Assembly (NCBI GenBank): GCA_000320545.1
Contig: ADNK01001096.1
Span: 2,501-33,767, forward strand
Origin: Bigelowiella natans CCMP2755
Lineage: Eukaryota; Cercozoa; Chlorarachniophyceae
Length of the DNA stretch: 31,267 bases
Direction: 5' to 3'
In this document: piece by piece, positions 19,827 through 29,322 of the stretch
How positions within the stretch are numbered: the stretch's first letter is position 1
Layout of the letters: each line of letters begins with the position of its first letter
The notes under the pieces: generated by a model
What the model was told of the DNA's origin: nothing
The model's database searches: none
What the model saw: the letters and a program-made list of their open reading frames with translations, nothing else
Program-made: the position numbers and the translations under genes

Positions 19827-22692
19827 CTCTCTTCTCTACTCCCCCCCTCCCTTCCTCTTCTTGTTGGCTGCTTCTTGCGCTGGACAGGCGAAGAGCTGAC
19901 CGCCACCACTACCACATACGGTCTTGCCTATTGGCAGGTGAAGTGATCGGCCGCAATAAGAAATTATAGGAATCATAATGATAGAAACGATAACTGCGGT
20001 GTAGCAATTCTGATGTGATAATGATAATAATGATGATGATGATGATGATGATGGTGATTTGCCACCTTCGCTACTCCATCATGTACTAGGCCGACCTGGC
20101 GCACATCCCACACACATCGATGGCGGCGAGAATTCGCATCTTTGATTTTTACAGGGTAAGTAGATAGTAGTCGTGAGAGTAGCAGAAGCAAAAATATCAC
20201 TTTTGTTGTTGTTGTTGTTGTCGTTGTTGTCGTTGTTGTACATATTGCCCCCGCTGCGTAATGATAATGATTGTGTGCGAACTAATCGACGCCTCTCACG
20301 GTGTTTGGGAAGAAGAAAAAGAAGAAGAGATTGCACACGAAGTGTCATTCCTACTTCTGTTACCACTACTATAACTATATCCTCGGCGCCATCTTTGGAC
20401 GTACACACGCTCATCACTCCTTGCTTTCCCTCCATCTCTAGATCGATGAGGCCACGCGCAAGATAGCATACAACTGGTGAAGCACGTAGTAGCTATACCT
20501 TAGAAGGATGATGAGGAGGAACGATAGAGAGGGAGGGGGGGCGCAGCAGCCGAGACGAATTGGGATATGGATGAACGTCGCTATGAAATAAGGAATCCTT
20601 TCCGAAGTTGATTTGCCTACTGATTGAGAGCTCCATGCCGTCTGTCGCTGTTCGTGCCCATTGTCATCGCTGCCTCAGGATGCTGCTGGACCTGCCTCAC
20701 CTGATGCTGCAAGCAGGGCATAGAGTCTTGCCAAAGCCGAAACTGAGAGAGGTTGGTGTAGTAGTAGTATTGTTGTTGTTGTTGATGATGATGATGATGA
20801 TGATGATGATAACGATGATGATAACGATGAAAAGTATCAGGGGGCGGAGGGGGGGGGGGGAGGGGGGTGAATTTGCTCACCCTAAGACAGTGTCCAACAT
20901 ATGCTTGCATGTCTTATGAAGATTTCTATATTTTAATGGGTTATTCTCACGAATGCTAATCAGGGCTGGGTAGCGCCACCACGGGCAATGGATGGGATTC
21001 CCGCTCCTGTCTCGTCGCTTGTGAACAAAAACGTAAGGGCTGCATCACCATCACCTTTCGAATGAATGATCCAGTCATGCGATGTTGCCCGAGATGCCCC
21101 CTCTCTTTGGGTCGGGAGAAGAGAAGAGAATGATGATGAAGAAGAAGATGATGATGATGATGGTTTATCATTTTCCTTATTGATCCGGAAGGCTAATATG
21201 CGCAGATAGAAACGACTCGAAGAAGCCACCAAACGATGTGATACATGTTTTTGCATGTATTTATTGCAGCACACCGAAACTGCCCGGCGAGTCGTTTACG
21301 GGTGCTCCCCTTCTTCCCTCCACCCCCCTCCCTCCTTCCACTAAATCATACCTTGAGTGTTGCCTCGAGACCTGTCTCTGTGCGTTTTCTTTCAGTTCAA
21401 TCGTTGTTCTTATATTGCCTGTAGCATTGGTGACTTTGGAATTTTACGCATTTCCGTCACATCGCTCTTGATTCTCTATTTGCCTTGGACCTCATGAGAT
21501 ATTTTTCGGATTGTCCTTCATCTTTCTCTCTTGCCGCGCCGCTATCCTGAGCCGCTCTGTTGCTCCGCTTCTTGTTCTTCCAGGAGCTTACTCAGCGACT
21601 GGATGGAAAAGAGCACGGATAGCTACCGATGTGAGGGTGTATGGAAGAAGGGTGAGATGATGATGGAGACGATGATGATGGTGGAGAGGGGGGAGGGGGG
21701 AGAAGGACCTACATGATGACCGCAATGTACTCGAATTGTGCTATTGTTAACCATTCAGTGTGGATGATATGAGGAAATCTGCTAATGTGTTTCTATCCTG
21801 TAAAAAGACATGATTTGGTATGGCCCCGTCGGCATCGGAATGGCGACCAACTGTGAGGAGTAAGTTGGATACCCCCCCCCCCCCCCCCCCCTCTACCCTT
21901 ACGTGTATGTAAGACAGAATGCTACAATTTCTTCTTTCAGATTGATGAAGGAAATAAAAACATGGTTTGCATTATGAACGACCCTATCCTGGGCCTTCAC
22001 TGGCGCCATGACAAACTTCGCCTCAACCCCCTCCTTTTTCATCGTAGGTACCACAAGCATTTCCTCATTCCGCTTCACTCAGCATTTACCGATAGCAGCC
22101 TCGAGATCGATGTCTTCTCTTGCGAAGGGCCTTACTGCGGGGTGTGTAGTGCTTGTGGGCATGCGTGTGTGCGGATGTGCGAGCATGTACCGGAGAAAAG
22201 GCTTTTATTTTGTTTTCCACTCGTTCTTCAATCTAAATGCACATGACCTTCGGAGTCAAATCTGCGTAGTTAAAGCGTGTAAGTATAAAGCAAATGGCTG
22301 GCCTTTGGATCAGGTGCATGGACGATTTTCCGCGACGCACACGGGGGAGTGGCTGGGCGCCAAGCCGACAGGAAAGCGTATCAACCTGCGATTCGGTACT
22401 GCCGTGTTGTTATTTTCACCATCTCATCACCATTGTCATCATTATTATCATCATCAACAACAACAACATCAACATCAACAGCAGCAGCAGCAGCAGGAGC
22501 AGCAGTGTCATTATCATAATCGTCTGATTCATTATTGGACCGACGGCAGGCATGCACTATCACGTGGACGTCGTAGCTCACGATATCGGTGAGTCATGGG
22601 CTATTTTCGACCTCCCCGACGTCTTCAATCAGATGGGAATCAATCTCTGGGACCGGATGAAGCAGGTGACCGATGACGACGATGTGATGTGA
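15899..22692 (+). CDS. Protein with three tandem SnoaL/NTF2-like modules, 23 exons
   Basis: Exons: 15899-16296, 16817-16920, 17062-17123, 17270-17338 (end uncertain), 17605-17661, 17837-17914, 18054-18129, 18341-18453, 18725-18776, 18959-19060, 19425-19468, 19633-19672, 19888-19937, 20090-20155, 20442-20476, 20679-20751, 20964-21032, 21270-21301, 21584-21630, 21808-21859, 22048-22141, 22314-22395, 22550-22692. About 645 residues, all in phase. Module 1 (about 130-256): TGIPALKETV, IGTNTGPSAYGPPTGK, VAEWIQHDELSLVAQLGIDL. A Ser-rich linker follows (about 290-315). Module 2 (about 320-475): DREHIPFNLAFRNCTFSQM, RIRIFDFYRIDEATRKIAYN, LLDLPHLMLQAGH. Module 3 (about 500-645): MIWYGPVGIGMA, SAFTDSSLEIDVFSCEG, THTGEWLGAKPTGKRINLRF, ESWAIFDLPDVFNQMGI. 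SnoaL folds are small cone-shaped barrels that often act on polyketide-like rings; the role here is unknown. An internal Met at 16019 (MPGAFLFCLLASSVAA) would expose a signal peptide. Confidence 0.85.
16429..16454. repeat. (TA)n microsatellite in SnoaL-gene intron 1
   Basis: About 13 TA units lie within the 520-nt intron at 16297-16816, which also holds ATG/ATC-type trinucleotide runs near 16355-16380 and 16736-16760. Confidence 0.9.
17237..17254. repeat. Poly-C run before SnoaL-gene exon 4
   Basis: Some 18 C residues lie 15 nt before the CTCTCGCAG acceptor at 17269, a C-type polypyrimidine tract. Confidence 0.9.
17340..17419. repeat. (CT)n-(GT)n microsatellite at the exon 4 / intron 4 border
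   Basis: CT-rich DNA runs from 17340 to 17389 and GT-rich DNA to 17419. It starts directly after the conserved Pro-Pro-Thr-Gly-Lys codons of SnoaL module 1, so it either forms the start of the intron or is partly translated as a Leu-Ser run. Confidence 0.95.
17521..17596. repeat. (CTC)n and (CAC)n trinucleotide repeats before exon 5
   Basis: A CTC run at 17521-17556 is followed by a CAC run at 17561-17596, ending 8 nt before the exon 5 acceptor in the SnoaL gene. The proline-rich frame across it is an artefact. Confidence 0.9.
19119..19155. repeat. (GA)n microsatellite in SnoaL-gene intron 10
   Basis: About 16 GA units lie in the intron at 19061-19424. The same intron holds a TTC repeat at 19358-19391. 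Confidence 0.9.
19358..19391. repeat. (TTC)n repeat in SnoaL-gene intron 10
   Basis: About 11 TTC units lie upstream of the exon 11 acceptor of the SnoaL gene. Hydrophobic or poly-Ser frames across it are repeat artefacts. Confidence 0.9.
21871..21890. repeat. Poly-C run in SnoaL-gene intron 20
   Basis: About 20 C residues lie shortly after the GTAAGT donor at 21860, so this one sits near the 5' end of its intron. Confidence 0.9.
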
Positions 22693-23006
22693 TGAGATGC
22701 ATGGGCAAAGCCATACCGCGCTACTGAGTCATTCATTAATGAGAGAGTGGTTGTTGTTGACTTGTGGGTTATCGAGTGTGTTTACCGGATAGAACTTAGA
22801 TAGTATTGCCGCTTCTTGCTGCTGATCGTATGCGCAGTTCAGGCTGCTTTCATTAAATGTAAAGTTTACGATCGGGGGCGACCATATCCGGTTTCGCCTG
22901 CATTTTGTACAACAGCCTTTGCACATGCTAGCATGGGCGGATATGGTAGTTCAAGCCTACAGGGCTTATCTTCCAACATAATGACGATGCTATGCTATTA
23001 TTATAG

Positions 23007-23048
<42 letters not shown>

Positions 23049-23462
23049 TATTTATAACATTGAGCTACGCGCCGCGTTGGGTTTTGCATGAGTTCAATCG
23101 GACACTATCTTTCTTTCTCTAGCTATTTTTGGTATGCATTGGCTCCGCGTTTGTGTGCTGTAGGATAGTGTTTTCTTGTTGTACGCCTCCTGTGCGAGGC
23201 TGGTCATGCCCCATTGTGATCACGATTACTTGCAGCCGTCAGCAGCATGAAACAGACGCAGATGATGTCTAGATGCGCAGTCACATATGTGTTGCACCAC
23301 GAGTCACCATTGGATTTTTCAATAACGACTTGAAGCGATACGATAGGTCATGTTATAGAAAGCTGCCATTACAATCGCCAGCACATCTCTACCCCATTGC
23401 GTGATGAGTTTATGAACAAGCAAAAGGAGGTATTCAATGAATTAAGCTCACTTGAGCTACGA
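22693..23462. other. Intergenic region between convergent genes
   Basis: This is the 3' flank of the SnoaL gene (+) and of the KAR5/GEX1-like gene (-). It contains a TA microsatellite at about 23012-23045. No exon was supported. Confidence 0.6.
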
Positions 23463-24583
23463 TCATTTCCTCGTGCGAGCGCGTTTTCTCATGCAGTAAT
23501 GCTGAGTTCCTTCATCCTGCGACGAGGAAGAACGAGTAATGCCGTTGCTACGACGACATGCCTGGATAGATGCTGGTGGCGCCTGCTGCTGTGATATACC
23601 GTGGTAGTCTGACGAGAGCAGCTCAGAGCTGACATCATAAGTGGGTGGCGAGGCTACAGATCGCCGACGCTTCATCACGGGCATCGCGTTTCGTGAAATC
23701 GATCTGTTAGCAAAGAGAGTAATGAGGCTGCTATAATTCGTTTAAACGGACAAATATAATGAGAAACCTTCGCAGCAGCGATTTCACCTCATTGCTAACG
23801 TCCCGCAATAAGACTTGGCGCCGTGAATCCAGCACCTCCGGTCCCGTTCCACACGGTACAACTTCTTTCCTATTGATTTCCTCCTCCTCATTGCCGCGAG
23901 AGGAAGAGAGAGAGGCAGCCTTGTCAGTGTCAATGCCTGAGAGGTCAGCACCACCGGCGTCCTCCCCTGATTCATGACCTCTGCTGGAAAACCGTAGGCG
24001 CATATCGACGAGTAATGCCCTATCATGGCCTGCGACAGGGAAATTATCTCTCCAACGAATGCCTTGTCCTTCACAATTGCAAATATCACTGGGAGCTGCC
24101 TGGCTCAAGTGGTGTGTGGAGTCGGAGGAAGAATGAGTTCGCAGCATGGCCAGTTGGAGATAATCATCGTTGACCACACCCGTCGTTACTTCTTCTTCCC
24201 TCACTTGGGTGAACGTTTGAGAGCTATTGTCATGGCACTGCCGCAGATGCTCTTGGCTCGCAGCATTATCATTGCCTCTACTGATCTGCTTCATTATATA
24301 GTTCCGAAGCTTCTCATCTAGATCCTACGCGCACACAAAATTTGGATGGGGAGAAGGAAAACGAATCTTGGGGATAGTCACGACGAGGAGCGGTTCCAAC
24401 CACAATGGAGCTCTAAGTAGACGCTTAACACGAATGGAAAAAGGATTACATACGAAGGTCACGATTCTTGTTGTCTACGTCTTCGTCAACTAATTATCAA
24501 ACCTCGTAGAGAAAAGCAGCGCGTATGATAAGCCTGTCATTTTCGAAAGGTAGGCGGTACAGATAGGGATCAACGTGATATTG

Positions 24584-24617
<34 letters not shown>

Positions 24618-24687
24618 CATTCAAATAGATACTTTTATCGTAGCGAGGAAAAAAAATCCTTCATTGGCCCTAATCTGCATATCATAA

Positions 24688-24721
<34 letters not shown>

Positions 24722-26179
24722 GCGCGCGCGCGAATACACACACACACACACTTTTACCCAAAGGAAAAGAACAGCAGGAGTGCCCTAGAAGTAGATTCCT
24801 ATGGACAGTAGAAAGAACTCGTACAAGAGAGAAAACAGTCATCAAAGCAGTTTATGCTCTCTTACCGGAACATAGTCCAGCCCCGCCCCTACATACCAAT
24901 ACAAGAGGAGTACAACTGCCAGGGGTACTCTTGCGCTCCTCGTTTGCTTTATGGAAGTTGCACAGAACAGGACTGCACCTACCACACATACGCACAGACA
25001 TATACACATGCACCCGTAGTACACATGATGTTCGGGCACCGGCAAGCAAGCGCGGCAGCACGGCGTGGGGTGGGAGAAGGAGGCGACATCTCCTCCCGAT
25101 CTCCTCTCCCTTACCACCCACAAATATCATTAGAACTGCCTTTGGCTCAGTACCGGTGAGGAGGAGGAATATCCCGATCTGGTAGTTTAAGAAGGAAAAC
25201 CGAAGATAAGAGAATGCAGTGATTTTGCACTGGCACAGCATTATAGTCCTTAAGATAGCGCGGGTAGGGGAATCAGAGCAGCAAACCATGTAGTACCTGA
25301 ACGCCTAGGAGCGTCTGATTCATGTTCTTTAGAGTCAGCGTCTGGCCCGTAACGATGTCGTAAATCCCCTGCTCGCGCACCAGCAAATGATTCCATTGTA
25401 TAGGATAACCGCAGGGCTCAGGTTATCGATTAAAGAAGAAGAGAAGGGGTTATTAGGGGACATTCGACCTTGACTATCGCAAGTACCTTCTCAGAATACC
25501 CAATGGCCTGATTATAAAACAAATGCGGAGACAGCGTATCAAAGGAAACAAAGGGAATTCGAAGAAGATATTGCAAGCTGCCGTCATTTCTTTCCTGTCG
25601 CAAGAAACCGTATCTAAAGCGCTGTTGGCAGCCCTGGCCTTTTCATCGATATTCGTCAGAAGCAGGCGGTGATCCTCTTGGCCTTGGGACAGAATACAAC
25701 CATCGTCAACGGTTTAGAGGGGAAAGCTTGTGAATCAGATACACGCTCGTGAGGGATATGGGCTGGGCTGTCGACCCCCCCCCCCCCCCCTTCCATTAAC
25801 ACCCGATCGCTGTATTTCTGTTACCTTTCATCAATAAATTCTGATTATGCAGGCTCCTCTCCGACCTTAGTATACATTTGGAGTTTATTTTCAAATCAGT
25901 GTGCAATTTGCAGAGGGCGGCTGTATCGATCAGTGTAGATTCAAGGAAAGCAGCGATGTATATTGTCGAAGGCCATGAGGGATAGGGGGGGGAGAAGGGG
26001 GAGCAAGTGGACGTATTTGTTTAATTCCTGCCTCTCTGATATCCCGCTGACTGTATCCGTCACACGCTTAACGTTCTTTCCTAAGAACATTTTATTATAA
26101 CCATTATTTTTCATTTTTTACTATTGTTGCTGTTGTTACTGTTACTTTTGATGAAATGAGATATTAATGTCTGCAGGAG

Positions 26180-26212
<33 letters not shown>

Positions 26213-26348
26213 GTGTGAATATTGTGGTTGATGAGCTAAGGATAACAAACCACCCATAGTCTCCAATGCGAGTTCCTGGGATTGCTGGCCTACCATTAGC
26301 CTCTTCTGCATCTCCTCAGAGCTAATGACATGCATCCAGATAATATAT

Positions 26349-26381
<33 letters not shown>

Positions 26382-26875
26382 CTACACACATAAAAGTTTT
26401 ACGATACGATTTCATCTGTGTATTGATTCCTTCGATTCCTGCTGTTATTTTCTTGCCCTAACAGAGACATAGGATTAAGGGAAGTCTAAAAATCATCGGT
26501 GACGGTGCTGTTGCCGCGCGCACCCATCAATGCCGTCTCACCTGCTTTCGAAGATGCAGCTGTCCATCGAGGAGAACTCTCTACTCAGGATAAGAGACAA
26601 ATAACAGACTGAGAACCGAAGGGGGGGGGGCATTTTTGGTGGTTCCGACGCAAATATTTCATCCATTCTCCTCCAATAACGCTTTGGTTGCATTTCACCT
26701 GTCCTTGTAGCGCTTCTCGGGTGGAGTTTCGCACGGAAGATAGCTGATAGAGTTGGTGATGACGTATTTTCACATGAGGGTCAGACACTGCCACCACTTT
26801 ACTATTATTACTACCGGGAGACCTTACCTGTACGCCCATCTCTTCCGCCATTTTTACCTGCCTGGTAAATGTTTT

Positions 26876-26948
<73 letters not shown>

Positions 26949-27872
26949 AATATTATGAATTAAGCTGTTTGCAAATTTGTTTTCATGATCAGCCACTCCT
27001 ACCTTTCCTGCGTCGATGCTATTCCATTCAACGTTATGGTGTGCATCTGTTAGTGTTTGTGGGTGTGTATTCGACGCAAAAGACACTGTTGAAATTGAAG
27101 TGGGGAAGTGAGCTACCTCTTGATGGCGGAGGAGATCGAGCATATTCTTTCAAATAGAAATTGTAATTTCGCACGGCAATTAAGTTTTGGTTACCCTGTG
27201 TTTAATTGTTCATACATTCCAAATCTGCCTTGTAGTACCTTGTGACCTTCTCTCTGCAGGTCGACCGAGAGAAGAGAAGCTTCCCCGAGTTGCGACAAGC
27301 TGTACTGCAATTGCTGCGGCATTTATATGGAAGAGAGAATATCGTTTGATGTCAAAGATGGGAGACTCCCGCCTCCATCAAAAAAACCTTGGATAGGTGT
27401 GGCTAGTACCTCTTGTAAAAATCCGGGCTCTGCATACTCGCAATAGTATGGAATATTCACCTCGTGCATTCTGAATAATTAGTAGTAGGAGGGCTGCGTC
27501 CTTTCAATTAAGAAGACGAGTCACGGCGAAAAACGAACCTATAAACTTCCAAGGCACCAAAGTCCTAATATAGAATAACAGCTAGCATATGGTGCTATCG
27601 AGGCAAGAAAAATTTTGAAGCTACCTGCTTTATTGCCTCCAAACACCCTGTCAATGGATCGGTTTTGGAGCAGTGATATTCAGTCTGGCCAGCCTAGTTT
27701 TGGAGAGAATAGCTGTACTGTTTAGTAGCGAAGTACTATCCCACGAAGTTATCACCTGTCTCCGTTGGCAGTTCATTATCATATAAGCCATGCGCATACT
27801 CTCCTCCCCGTGAAGGGTGTTACATCTGAAGTGGCATTCAATGTCGAAACGCTATGAGACTAAATGCATCTC

Positions 27873-27910
<38 letters not shown>

Positions 27911-28263
27911 TACGACACCTTCCACGAACCAGCGTTGTACATGGCGAAAGACCTTTAGCCTTCAAAAACGTTCTGATTTGGACAAATTGTTATCCCTTCC
28001 CTTTAGAGGTATATAGCAAGGTTCTGAAGACACTTCTTCTACCTCATTGCTTTTATTTGTTCCGGGGTGTTAGAACTACGCTCTATGGTTTGTACTGCAT
28101 CTGCTGACGATACATACGGCTTCGACGGAAATAGAGAGGTTGGAAGCCAACCCGTCGTCCACCAGCTTTCCCTATCCGCGAGCGTTGGAGGGCAAAATGA
28201 ACCCAAGAGCGCCGTGAAAATAGCGGATCGGATACGATGATCGATGCACACCAGAGAAGCCAT
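23463..28263 (-). CDS. KAR5/GEX1-like nuclear-fusion membrane protein, 18 exons
   Basis: Exons, 5' to 3': 28118-28263 (tentative), 27756-27825, 27625-27693, 27539-27564, 27410-27470, 27266-27313, 27117-27146, 27003-27046, 26828-26861, 26542-26576, 26254-26321, 25609-25682, 25487-25507, 25297-25416, 25115-25178, 24866-24978, 23768-24324, 23463-23703. About 606 residues, in phase. A candidate signal peptide (AIFTALLGSFC) is followed by a Cys-rich part (CNTLHGEESMRMAYMIMNC, HCSKTDPLTGC, VYRMHEVNIPYYCEYAEPGF). A long heptad-rich coiled coil comes next (MQKRLMVGQQSQELALETM, NIDEKARAANSALDT), then hydrophobic helices with TSIKQTRSARVPLAVVLLLY and a basic hydrophilic tail. The Cys layout, coiled coil and TS-x-KQT-x-x-AR membrane motif match KAR5/GEX1/Brambleberry proteins, which fuse nuclear envelopes at karyogamy. 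Exact microexons at 25487-25507 and 27003-27313 are the least certain. Confidence 0.68.
24588..24614. repeat. (TA)n microsatellite in an intron of the KAR5/GEX1-like gene
   Basis: About 13 TA units. A (CT)n tract at 24690-24719 followed by CG and CA units lies in the same intron (24325-24865). Confidence 0.9.
26347..26380. repeat. (TA)n microsatellite in an intron of the KAR5/GEX1-like gene
   Basis: About 15 TA units just upstream, in gene orientation, of the exon at 26254-26321. A (GT)n tract at 26182-26206 lies downstream of that exon. Confidence 0.9.
26879..26944. repeat. Compound (CA)n-(TA)n microsatellite
   Basis: About 16 CA units followed by TA units, in the intron at 26862-27002 of the KAR5/GEX1-like gene. 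Confidence 0.9.
27874..27908. repeat. (TA)n microsatellite in the first intron of the KAR5/GEX1-like gene
   Basis: About 17 TA units between the tentative first exon (28118-28263) and the exon at 27756-27825. Confidence 0.9.
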
Positions 28264-28299
28264 TGCAGAGTCCAGCTCTAGCACAGAAGACTCTACTAG

Positions 28300-28530
28300 G
28301 TTACAGAATACGTCAAACTCGTGTTCTATTGGTTCTCCCGTCCTCCGGCCACCTTTCAAAAACTGCGCACATTGGGCTGGCTCTCCCCGGAGCCGCACTA
28401 CTTCCGGGCGACAGTTGATGGGACGCGAGCCACTACCGGGTACTTAACCCCCATTTTAAATACTATTTTCCCTTGTCGCAGGATGACATTCGAGGGGGAT
28501 GTTGCGTGGAACGATGATGGGACTGATTGA
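28300..28530 (+). CDS. Candidate 3'-terminal exon pair of an unrecognised plus-strand gene
   Basis: An acceptor (CTCTACTAG) precedes an open exon at 28300-28439 that ends at GG|GTACTT. A 42-nt intron with a fair TTGTCGCAG acceptor leads to 28482-28530, which ends in TGA. The encoded pieces include VTEYVKLVFYWF, LRTLGWLSPEPHYFRATVDG and TFEGDVAWNDDGTD. No upstream exon or start was found, and the region just to the left is better explained by the minus-strand KAR5/GEX1-like gene. The family is unrecognised. The other reading is that this stretch is simply the upstream flank of that gene, since the minus strand is also open here. Confidence 0.25.
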   Translation, partial: VTEYVKLVFYWFSRPPATFQKLRTLGWLSPEPHYFRATVDGTRATTGYLTPILNTIFPCRRMTFEGDVAWNDDGTD

Positions 28531-29322
28531 CAGTCAATCGATCGATGATGGGTTAGACGAGACTAGATATCTGAGAGAGCTGCCCGAGGCGTGACATCAT
28601 CCACCTCGGATGATCTCCAATTTCTCCCATGTGCTATTGTTATAGTGGTTGTAGTCCTCGCCTAACTTAGAATCAGTTTAAAGCCGGATATATCTAAAAT
28701 CTACTTTTGAGGACCGGGTGATCGGGTCATTTTCTATTTTCTCAATAAGCCTGAAATCTTGATGAGGGTGGAGGAGTGAAGGCCTTGCAGCGCATCGAGC
28801 TTCGTTCCCTGCGTTTCTAATTTAATCAGGATAATCGTAGTTGCTAGTAACGCGAAGGGAAAACTATGTATCAGGCTGTGCAGGACTTTGTCGGGTATGT
28901 TATGTCCCCGCTTTGAACAAAAATGGGTTACGAAGATTTAACGAAGTTTCTTCTCTAGGCAAACCGCAAGTGGCCTGCAGGAATGGTGGGAGAATATCGA
29001 AACCAAGACCACGGTTGGAAGATTATAGTTTTCTTTGGTGGAAGGAGCGATCCTTTATATAAAATTTTCTCCTTTTTTTCTCGGTTCCGAATACGAAGTC
29101 GTTGATAGAGAGGGACGAAATTGAATTACCACACCGCGCTCGAAAACTTGGGTTTCCCCCCCTCGTGTGCTTTTACAAACTAGCTCGTCAGCGTCAGCGA
29201 TTCTCTAAGGAACAATAACAACAATGTTAGGTAAACATGCCTGGCTACCACCGCTTCACTAGATCTTGGACCCACAAAACGACGAGAAGGAGATACAAAT
29301 TGTAGGACGATAATGTGCCTAG
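28531..29322. other. Intergenic or unresolved 5' part of the right-edge gene
   Basis: No firm exon was found. Short open stretches on the plus strand (around 28960-29020 and 29263-29301) could be 5' exons of the right-edge gene, but their phases do not connect convincingly. Confidence 0.4.

Noticed and set aside
29302-29322. A 21-nt intron before the exon at 29323
   Set aside because: It is far shorter than the supported introns here, and the phases fit only with an unconvincing basic peptide.
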